DNA of 27,053 nt, taken from the NCBI GenBank assembly GCA_004151065.3, contig NWUY0300011669.1, positions 1 to 27,053 of the forward strand, read 5' to 3'. The translations under genes were made by a program, and so were the position numbers. Shown here in pieces: positions 19,205-27,053 of the stretch (its first letter is position 1; every line of letters begins with the position of its first letter). The notes below the pieces were generated by a model. The model was not told where the DNA came from. It saw only the letters and a list, made by a program, of their open reading frames with translations, and searched no databases. Origin of the DNA: Larix sibirica. Its lineage: Eukaryota; Streptophyta; Pinopsida; Pinales; Pinaceae.

Positions 19205-20013
19205 TGGATTGATTAATCTATCCACTTTCGAGAGCGAGCAGCTAAGTCACATAGATAAGGCTTAACGATATGCTTAATATCGTGAGAAACATAGGACATG
19301 GTCAACTAGAATGTGTCTCCAACCATTTTAAGTACAAATGACATCTTTTGATAAGCAAATGTGCCCCAAGACAAATAAAGGTTGTTTTATGCTAGTCTTT
19401 AGATCAAATTTGAATCTAGTTATAGCCGAAAAAACCATCCATTAATGAAAATGCAACGATCTTGGCACATTCATCAATAATCTAATCGATGAATGGAGAA
19501 GGATAGTTTTATTTAAGAAAAGCTTTGCTCAAATCCCTAAAATCGATACAGGCTCGAATTATACCATGTTTCTCATCTACTTGAATAATATTGGATACCC
19601 ATTCTATCAAGAAGACGAGATAGATGATTCCAATGGGGACTAACTTTTCCAACTTTGCCTTAATATCATCTACTTTCTTCGACTTGACTGGACTAATATT
19701 TTTCCAAACTAGTTTGACATTATCATAGGTTTTAATTTCATGTTCAACAATCTGGGGATTAATGATGGACATTTATTCATAGGACCAATAAAAAATGTCT
19801 TGAAAGTCATTAAAAAGGGTTGTGTACTCCTCAATTTCTTGGGAATACCAATTGGTGACAATGAGAATGTTCATGACAACGCCAAGTTTGATGGAAATTG
19901 TTATGGAAAAAATTGCACAAGTGCACTCTTCCATTTGGTGAGGGGCTAATCCTTGTAGGTTGCTGCAAGGCCTCAGTCCTTGGAGCCCCTTTTGATGGTG
20001 GGTGGTATTCCTC
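19205..20013 (-). pseudogene. Ty3/gypsy pol fragment (start of reverse transcriptase)
   Basis: Minus-strand reading from about 19900 gives NDFQDIFYWSYE, then PQIVEHEIKTYDN, the RT start with EWVSNIIQVDEKHGIIRACI and DFRDLSKAFLK (19772-19509), then PFID.IIDECA and FSLMDGFS. The catalytic region reads PYLCDLAARSRKW (19250-19211), where the family has Y[LV]DD. One catalytic Asp is therefore Cys. The rest of pol is missing at the junction with LINE-A. At the other end the recognisable sequence fades near 20013, where a single N lies. This is a dead fragment of an endogenous element. Confidence 0.75.
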
Positions 20014-20019
20014 NCAAAT

Positions 20020-21160
20020 AAAAGAGAATTGATGTCAATGTAATCAATTATTCCATCTTTAATAGATCTATGGTTTTCATATCTCTCATTTCTCTTTTGT
20101 ATGGTGCTTTCTTAACACTAATATGCCAAAGTTTGTTTTCCATCGTCTTTCTGCACTTGTTGGGTTGAATAGAACATCTGTTGGCCTTTTTTCGGGATTG
20201 ATATTGGTTGAAATCAAATAAGGAAAAGCTATTAGTTGTCTTAATTGGAGTTCTATTATATTTTATGGATATAGAAGCTTTTATAAATTATATATCAGTG
20301 GAGCATTTCTTTCACTGTTTAAAGGTATTTTATTGATATAGTGTATGCTATAAACTGGTTGGTCCATGGTTATTGATTGCCTTAAATGATCAGGGGTTGT
20401 ATTGGTTCTGTAAACTTGCCATCAGAACCGCAGGATTTGTAATTGTTTATGTTCGAGTTGCTGCCTCTGCTTCCTTTGATTCTAACTCTCTTTGATGAGG
20501 ATTGTCATCCATTCTAATTCTCTTATTAATCCACATCTGAACTTCTCTACCCCACCAGGTATTTAACTGTAAACCTGTTGTGACAGTGTGCTCAGATTGT
20601 CTTTGTTGGAGAGGGGTTTGGGATGCCGTGCATAGCATGTCCCTTCCAGTCTTTTTGTATTTCCATATTTATCCTCTGTTGGATGTTCTGAGCTGAGACA
20701 TCCTCCCTCCAATCTAAAAATCGAATTTGCCAACATGCCCTTCTACATTGAGATTGACAAAGAGGTATGCTACCTTGTTGGCTGTCCATCTCACATGACA
20801 AAACCTTAGATGCTCAAATCTTCCAATGTTTGTGAGTTCTTCCACCTCTAGTGGTTATCCCTCTCTGCAAAGCTATGTTTAGAGTCTTAGACTATATACA
20901 ATCTTGGAGATAAATCCTATGTTTGTCATCTACACTAACACTACTTTTCATGGAAGTCTTGACAGTGCCACCTAATCCAGCTATTTTGGGGTTCCCTCTT
21001 GAGGCCCCATCAAAGTTCAGTTTCAAACAATGAGGATCTGGGGGCTGTCATTGTTCCCATGTTTGTGTCCTAGTGTTACCCAATAGCAAGTCAACGCTTA
21101 TTTGAGGGATGTCTATTCCCCAATCTGCACAAATATCTCCCTTTCTTCCTCTGGTTCATA
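20020..21160 (-). pseudogene. LINE 3' fragment with RNase H domain (LINE-B)
   Basis: On the minus strand DWGIDIPQISVDLLLGN (about 21120) leads into PHCLKLNFDGASRGNPKIAG (around 21000), the start of the RNase H domain at the C-terminus of some plant L1 ORF2 proteins. RNase H removes RNA from the RNA/DNA hybrid. The first catalytic Asp (FDGAS) is kept, but the NEAE-type block cannot be found and stops occur after it. Near 20780 HVRWTANKVAY matches the end of the domain. Two open frames (20801-20592 and 20638-20447) cover the C-terminal tail. From 20440 to 20020 only AT-rich 3' UTR-like sequence is seen, without a poly(A) run. It abuts a copia element at about 21160. Confidence 0.65.
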
Positions 21161-22632
21161 TTTTTGACCTCTTGCTTCTTCTTACCATATTTACCCTGAA
21201 CACGAGTTGTGATTTACCATAATTTCGGTCTCCCAACCTTGTATTCCATAACCAACTAATATCATCAGATTGAGCCACAAAAATACAATATCGAGTAGAT
21301 TTGGATTGAGAGAAACTGACTGACATCATGACTAGCTTTCCTAGAAGCAACCATCAAGTGATTAGGCCAAGAATCAAGTTTATATCCACATTGTGTGCAT
21401 ATCTATAAACATAAAGCAGGTTCCCTTTCATACTACCCACACACAAGACATTATCGAGGACCTGGATATTAACTTCTGATGTACTAGTACCATGAACCTG
21501 TGGATACACATCATTCCCAATGGTAATTTTCTGTTTTGAATTTTCACCCTCATTATAGGACCCAAATAATGTTATATCCTCGGCTGTATAAAAATGTTGA
21601 TGCACCATCACACTTCATTCACTAGAAGTACTGTAGCACTCAATGCATTTGATGAAGCAACCAGAGCTTTATGATCAACACAATCACTATTAGTGGGTTC
21701 ATCAACAATGACGACATGCATACTTGAAGTATTTGAAGCATCCTCATTAATGGTTGAATAGGAAAGGGTATTGAAGGTTCCCCCTTGACTGCTTTTTACC
21801 TTTCTGTCTTTGGTCTTCATTCTTTTCCTCACTGGCATCTTCATTCCTCTTGTATGATCTATTCGCCATATGTCCTTGATTGCAATAAGAGCAAATGAGT
21901 TTATCTTTCTTTTGTCCAATTGCTTTATTTTGACCTACATATTTCTTAAAAGTGACATCATTCCTACTAGTTACCACCCCGTGTCTAGGTTATGTAATCA
22001 TTTTTGTACCCTGTATTACAAGGCCTAGAATTTCTTTTTGGACTCCAAGAATGATGCGTTCCTCTAGCATGACCCTTTTTATTTTACTTCATAAATCAAC
22101 CTATCTTCCTCGACCTAATTTATGCCAAGGTTGTCAAAATCAGGCTTAGGGGTGTTTCTATTTATTTTATAAGCTCTTCCTAGTTTGAATAAACATTTCA
22201 TATATGGGGGCAACTTATCCTCAATCATGGAAACAAGGCTCCTATCAGTGTTCTTAAAATTTTCACCATGTTTCTTTACTTCTTCCTATGCCTTCTTTCT
22301 TTACTTACTCCATAATCATATATTCTTGAATAATCTCAAAGTTTTGGGGATCTAGTGTATTCAATTAACTCTCTACTTGATAAAATCTATTAATGTCCAT
22401 CTTATTATATTGCTATTCTAGTGATTTTCATATAATCACTAGAAAAACGTCATCAATAGATTGCTTTTTAAGAATGGGGTTTAAGCCCTTACCTATTATG
22501 TCTTGAGCCTTCTCACTTTTGCTCCTTCATGTTTCATCCTCTTTGTCATTTGTAGGTTGTCACCTATTCTTTGATCGGGGTCCAAAGATCTTGAGACCTC
22601 AATAAGTCAATGAGAGAAGTGTTCGAAATCAT
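21156..22632 (-). pseudogene. Copia-1 gag-protease-preintegrase, broken
   Basis: An ATG at 22632 begins MISNTSLIDLLRSQDLW, typical of a copia gag start; SEKAQDIIGKGLNPILKKQS and LNTLDPQNFEIIQEYM follow with stops between. The zinc knuckle CSYCNQGHMANRS (21895-21860) has Ser where the last Cys of CCHC belongs. The protease region keeps SKQKITIGNDVYPQV and VLCVGSMKGNLL (21540-21400), but the DSGA active-site area just before it is missing or unreadable. ISWLWNTRLGDRNYGKSQL (21260) is the GAG-pre-integrase motif. The frame is lost at about 21156. The protein would have packaged and processed the element's RNA. Confidence 0.7.
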
Positions 22633-22700
22633 GAGATCTAGTTTCTAGAGTGAATTCTCTAACAAACCCTATCTAATAAACAAGCCAAAAATAACACCAC

Positions 22701-23097
22701 ATAAGAATTCAAGAGAGTGCAACACAAATAGAGCAAATTAATGTAGGTGTCCTTAGGCAAAGCATGATTAAACACATTTGAATGTCAGGATTGTACAAAT
22801 GAGGGATGTGTATTTATACCACTCCTACAAGGGCTAAGGCGCTACCCCTAAGGAAGGTGCTAGGTTGACCTTACCCTAAATTACAATAAAATATAATGAA
22901 GTGCGATAATGGTGTAACTACCCTCTACTTTAGCTCAGTCAACTCATTAAGAGTCTCAACTACCACAAAGTGGGTTGGCACATGGCCACAAGTGAAGATT
23001 AGCCAAAAGATTAGTTGAACATTGTGCCATAGAGATGGCATTAAATGATTAAATCTGTAGATTGTCACAAAAGATTACCATATCACCTTTCATAACA
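22701..23097 (-). mobile_element. 5' LTR of Copia-1
   Basis: On the minus strand it starts TGTTATGAAAGG at 23097 and has a clear TATA box, GGTATAAATACAC (TATAAATA at 22811-22818). The inner end near 22700 is set by a degenerate TGGTGTTATTTTTGGC, which stands where a tRNA-Met primer-binding site (TGGTATCAGAGC) would be. The inner limit is approximate. Confidence 0.6.
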
Positions 23098-25760
23098 CTA
23101 AGCTGGAGTCTTAAAAGCCATACTACTCATGAAGAAAGCCTTCAAAGTCAATAGTGAGATTGAATGTGCTAAAAAGGGTCTTCAACAACACAAACTCATA
23201 TTTGTTAGGTAGAGAGGACCAACTAAAATAAGGGCTTGTGATGGGGGTGTCACCAACTACTAGAGCAAGAAAGTTAGCAACATCGGTAAGAGTGGCAGTG
23301 GCCCACTTGGGCAAAGATGGCAACAATGAAGATTTAGGATCATTGTCATCATTGTTGTCATCATCATCCCACACTGACAATTTTTAGTATTTGTTATCAT
23401 TGAATTGGATATCACTATACTACACATCTGGAGAGGTCATCACTAGGCTACACATCTGGAGGGAGCTCATAATTTGATTCCTCATTAGAAAAGGGCTCAT
23501 CATTGGATTGCTTATTGGAAGAAGGCTTATCACTAGGTTGCATATCCTTGACATTAGAGGTAAAATTGGAAGGGACCTCCAAAATAGAAGAGGGGATGGT
23601 TGAGCTAGTGGGCCCACAAGTCCCCATTAACTATCCAAAAGAAGAGATCGAAAAGGTACCCATGGGTACACTAAGACTCTATGAAGATGTGGCAAGATAT
23701 GCTACAACAAGTTGAGATTCATGAAGAAGTAATTTTTTTGAAGAAGAGACATTTTACGTGGAGATTCATCATCGAAAGAAGTGATGGAAGAGATTGTGAC
23801 GGATTATGAGGAACATACCCATCAAAGATAAACTTATCATGCTCAATGACACAGTGAGTGACGAGGTCATAAAAACATCACCCCCTTGAAAGATTCATTG
23901 TAGCCAATCATAGTCTGGTGAAGAGTATATTGGACAAGTGATATAATGTACCTTACATGAGGTGGGTGGACCCATGCATTTGATCCAAAAATATTGAAAT
24001 TGGAAATAGAGGACTATGCAAACGCTCATAGGGAGTCATACCAAAGCCAATACTAGTAGGTATGTGATTGATGATAAATGCCTTACAAACAACTGCTTCA
24101 CCTTAGAAAGAAAGCTTCCTGTTTCGAGAGTGGAGCATACAATGAGCCATTTCCATGATAGCCCTATTCTTCCACTCAACCACACCATTCTACTGAGGAT
24201 CATAAGGAACAATTTATTGCCAAGATATGCCATGAGAATGAAGAAACTGATCGAAGGCATTATTAATGTATACTCCTTCCATCAAATCGAAAGCACTTGA
24301 TCTTCTGCTTACATTGAGGTTCAACAAGGTCTTTGAACTCATATAATTTATCAAACACCTCATTCTTAGATTTAATGGTGTAGACCCATAGAAATCGAGG
24401 AAAATCATCCCCAAGAGAAGTGGCCATGGGACCACTAATATAATTGTGTATTAACTTAAGGGGTTTAGAGGTTCATCTTGAGTTGTCCTTTGGAAAGGAC
24501 TCTTGGTGATGCTTACCCATCACACATCCCTTGCAAACACCATTGGGAGGGTTGACTTGTGGAAAGCCTTTAGCAAGATGATGCTTACATATGTGCTTTA
24601 TAGATCTATAGTTGGTGTGATTGAGATAAAAGTGCCATAGCTTGTCGTCATCATTTGCAGTGGCCACTATTGCAATGAACTTATTGCAATTAGTGGTGGA
24701 GAAGACTTCCCCAACTTGTACATGCATTTGGTTTCATCATAATAGCTAGAGGCAACAACTTTGAAGTTGTCATTGATGTTTTTAACAATTCACTTGTATG
24801 GCCAAAATTCCACCGTTTCAGTGTGAGTAGTGTGGTAAATAGAGAGAAGATCAGGTCCCACTCCAAGAGCATCGAGAACATGTTTGTGCCGAGCATTATC
24901 AATTTGATGTCACAATTAGAGATTGGGAGAGTGAAGTCATCACCAATAGTTCCTTACTCATGTTTATGTTGATCATTGTAATTGGAGAGAAGGTGTTGGT
25001 GCTTTGTCATGTGTCTGGTAGCCCTAGAATATGCAATCCATTCTTTAGTGGAGTTGGATGACCATAGAGAGGTGTGCACAACCAAGTGTGTGGACTCATT
25101 AGCCTTGTCTTTGAAGAGATCATCATTTCCAGCTGTTTGTCAAGCAATATCTTCAATCTTTTGAAGTTGGAAGTGGCAATTTTTGATCATATGTCCCTCC
25201 TTATGGCAATACGAGCGTATTGGCATCTTCTTTTTGGAAAATATAGTAGTGTCTCTTTGAGACTTGTGTACAAGAGGTGGGATTGGCCTTAGTGTGGGCG
25301 TGCTCCTATGGAGATAGTTCACCCAAGTTTCTCAAGGTTACTTGATGCTGGATAAGCTTACAAAATACATCTTCCAAAGTAGGAGAAGTTGTGTTTGGAA
25401 GGAAAAGAGGAATGCTATAAAAAATGATAGAAAAATATTTGAATGTAGGAGGGAGGTTATTAAGAACAATATTGATATATTCAGTGTCAGTTTTACCTTT
25501 ACCACTGCTTGTACGAATCTCTACTTTCATATTCTTTTGTTGTTTGTGTGATGGACACAAGATTGAGTTACACTATAGTGTGGTTAATCCAAGAGCTTCG
25601 TCCTTCTTTAGATACGGAATCATATTTGTCATTAGTGGCTGTAGGAAGTGTTTACTCCAAATACATCCATAAACCTTTGCTGTAGATTAGAGCTACCATT
25701 TGAACAATCCATGCATGATGGTTAGCCCCCCATTGTGGCGGGGAAAAAGCCATTTTCCAT
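23098..25760 (-). mobile_element. Second Ty1/copia element, gag to integrase (Copia-2)
   Basis: The minus strand holds gag, zinc knuckle, protease, GAG-pre-integrase, integrase core and the acidic linker that precedes RT. It ends at 23098, where the LTR of Copia-1 starts; RT and RNase H are not in the window. Its own 5' LTR was not recognised beyond 25760. Its motifs differ from Copia-1, so it is a different family. Confidence 0.75.
23123..25760 (-). pseudogene. Copia-2 gag-protease-integrase, broken
   Basis: Gag begins near 25750 with NHHAWIVQMVALIYSKGLW and continues at 25560-25306 (INIVLNNLPPTFKYF, TLEDVFCKLIQHQ). The zinc knuckle RSYCHKEGHMIKNC (about 25229-25188) has Arg where the first Cys belongs (TGC to CGC). 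The protease site reads YSRATRHM (25048-25005), where the family has DSGAT; the catalytic Asp is gone. FWPYK.IVKNINDNFK precedes the pre-integrase LWHFYLNHTNYRSIKHIC with its VCKGCVMGKHH pair (24727-24473). Integrase pieces follow (GPMATSLGDDF, DQFLHSHGISW, NGV.EWKNRAIMEMAH, TPYERL) to about 24020, with stops. A Ser-rich linker and DDDDNNDDNDPKSS (23380) end the reading. It is inactive. Confidence 0.75.
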
Positions 25761-25868
25761 CCATAGATGTCAAAGTACCAGTGCAGATCAGGAGCAACTT
25801 GTGGCTGAAATAAAAGGGGAGAAGAGTGCACTTCAAACCAGCAGAAAACTTGGACCGGGGTCCGGTTT

Positions 25869-25958
25869 GGTAACGAACCGGTCGGTCCAAATCCTGAACT
25901 GGTCGGTTCGTTACTGAACTTGACCAAACCGACCGAGTCTGTGAAAAACCGGTCGGCC
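25869..25958. repeat. Cluster of ACCGGTCGGT-type motifs with an inverted repeat
   Basis: AACCGGTCGGTCC (25877), AACTGGTCGGTTC (25897), the inverted AAACCGACCG (25926) and AACCGGTCGGCC (25947) lie within 90 bases. GGTAACGAACCGGTC (25869-25883) and GGTCGGTTCGTTACT (25901-25915) form an imperfect hairpin, 12 of 15 matching. Such motifs are common near the ends of some plant DNA transposons such as hAT elements; that origin here is a guess. Confidence 0.6.
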
Positions 25959-26037
25959 AGCTACCATTTCACCTCTGCGGGCTTGAACAGGAAAATAGGG
26001 GCTTAAAATGTTTTTTTTTAAATAAATTAAAAAAACC

Positions 26038-26492
26038 TAACCCTAATTCGTGTCTAAACCCATTTAAATAAATTAAATGCGTGCCCCCGCTCCTAAGTCA
26101 CTCACACATTCCATTCCTTACACTTTGCTGCCGCCGCTTGTTGAGTTGAGTGATTGAGTCATGAGTGAGAGTTGTTTTCACTGTTGAGCCCATGTTCAGT
26201 GTTCACGTTGACCCTGGTGGAGGAGGTCATTGTCTAAGGAGTCAAGGAATAAAGGAGCAAGACTGTTGGATTCAGGAGTCAAGGAGCAAGCTGTAAGACA
26301 ATTGGAGTTGGACGTTGGAAGTAGCCTGGAAGTTGGAACATCCAAATTCAGAGCATCTCCCAAATTCCATTTGATTTCTAATTCTCTATTAGTTGGAGGG
26401 CCAAGTTTTCTAATTCAAATTTCATACTTCAAGTTCACTATTCAAGCATGTTCAAGGCTTCAATCCTCAATCCTTTTGCTTCAAATTTCAAG
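26038..26492 (+). other. Exon-like non-coding stretch with a possible splice donor
   Basis: The stretch is less AT-rich than its surroundings and ends with TTTCAAG/GTATGC, a good plant donor site, after which the sequence turns T-rich as an intron would. It has repeated GGAGTCAAGGA and GTTGGA motifs. The only frame (26230-26532, 100 codons) crosses the donor and has no recognisable domain. It may be the untranslated first exon of a gene or DNA transposon continuing beyond the window. Confidence 0.25.
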
Positions 26493-26557
26493 GTATGCTC
26501 TTGAGTCTTGCTACAATACTCAAATTTGCTAATTGTTAAATTTTTTAATGCTCCTGG

Positions 26558-26640
26558 TTTTTTTTTTTTATTTTTTTTAAAAAATTTTTTTTTTTTTTTT
26601 TTAAATTTTTTTNGTTTTTCTCCATATATATATATAACTA
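26558..26640. repeat. Poly(T)/AT low-complexity tract
   Basis: Long T runs broken by short A runs, with one N at 26613, followed by a TATATATATATA tract. Base calls and length are uncertain here. Confidence 0.9.
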
Positions 26641-27053
26641 TATATGGTTTCTCTTTTATAAAAAAAAAGGTAAAATTGTAGTATGCATTTATATTGTGGA
26701 AGATATTTGATATCAAATGACTTCTACCTGATATCAATTATGATGGAGAATAAAGGATATTTAATATTTTAAGATAGATATATATATATCATTTTGATAT
26801 TCAGTATTCTCATATATTATAATAAGTGATTTAGATTTTTTTGAATAAGAGTAAGAGTCAGCTGGCTTTCACAAATAGTCTACCATTTAACTAACGATGA
26901 ATGTCAATGAGTGAGTTATGATAGGTTTTATTATTTAAAAAAAAAAAAATTAAAAAAGGTGAAGTATATGTAAGAATGGTTTTTAAAAATAATATTTCTA
27001 TTATTGGTTTTTATATAAAAAGGATTTTTAAATATATTTGTGTATGAACAACA
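26641..27053. other. AT-rich end of the window, nothing identified
   Basis: Very AT-rich, with ATATCAAATGACTTCTACCTGATATCAA-like short inverted repeats (GATATCAA occurs twice near 26710-26740). No coding block was seen. Confidence 0.45.

Larger units (their letters stand above)
21156..23097 (-). mobile_element. Ty1/copia element, 5' half (Copia-1)
   Basis: On the minus strand it runs LTR, gag, zinc knuckle, protease region, GAG-pre-integrase, then stops at about 21160 where LINE-B begins. The integrase core and RT are missing. The LTR begins inside another copia element (Copia-2), so Copia-1 inserted into it. Without the 3' LTR the insertion's duplicated target site cannot be tested. Confidence 0.75.

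Noticed and set aside
26558-26612. Poly(T) tract as the tail of a minus-strand retroelement
   Set aside because: The sequence to its right has no element body or motif, and the tract is broken by A runs; simple low complexity is more likely.
1-27053. CRISPR array, phage, operon or biosynthetic cluster
   Set aside because: No spaced direct repeats of that kind and no gene clusters; all features fit a plant nuclear genome.

Overview
The window looks like a TE-rich, AT-rich intergenic region of a large seed-plant nuclear genome. I favour a gymnosperm (conifer) because of the old, stop-riddled L1, Ty1/copia and Ty3/gypsy remains and the wide low-GC spaces, but the sequence alone does not name the species. 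There are no bacterial features: no operons, no ribosome-binding sites and no CRISPR array.

Left part (1-5370): non-coding. It holds two diverged minus-strand LTRs (about 1941-2377 and 3648-4104), the first with a polypurine tract beside it. A module next to the LTRs is tandemly duplicated with a 346-bp period (4082-4773) and runs into a second tandem array with a 214-bp period (4746-5210).

Gene (5380-6263): the only convincing intact gene. It is an intronless, GC-rich, plus-strand frame for a PHD-type zinc-finger protein with an extra CxxC...CxxC pair in front and an Ala/Arg-rich helix behind. A TATA box with two identical 15-bp copies lies upstream, and the presumed leader has three short upstream ORFs.

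Middle (6264-13004): AT-rich spacer with a few structured islands. These are a tRNA T-arm-like hairpin, a GC-rich LTR-like block with four exact-length 20-bp repeats, a broken minus-strand frame of unknown family (10423-11251), an (AG)n tract beside a foldback hairpin, and an A-box-like SINE start cut off by a 723-base N gap.

Right part (about 13500-25760): a mosaic of dead retrotransposons. In order: a long plus-strand L1-type LINE (ORF1 with a DUF4283-like region, an ATGA overlap, then ORF2 with EN, RT and zf-RVT regions); a minus-strand gypsy RT piece; a minus-strand LINE RNase H piece; a minus-strand copia 5' half with its LTR; and a second minus-strand copia gag-PR-INT piece that ends where the first copia LTR begins. 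Every element carries stops, frameshifts or lost catalytic residues. The last 1.3 kb has a cluster of ACCGGTCGGT-like motifs, an exon-like stretch with a possible splice donor, and low-complexity sequence.

I found no convincing new biological system. The most useful leads are the PHD gene with its upstream ORFs, the unknown broken frame at 10423-11251, and the duplicated module that keeps a short open frame at 4167-4704.
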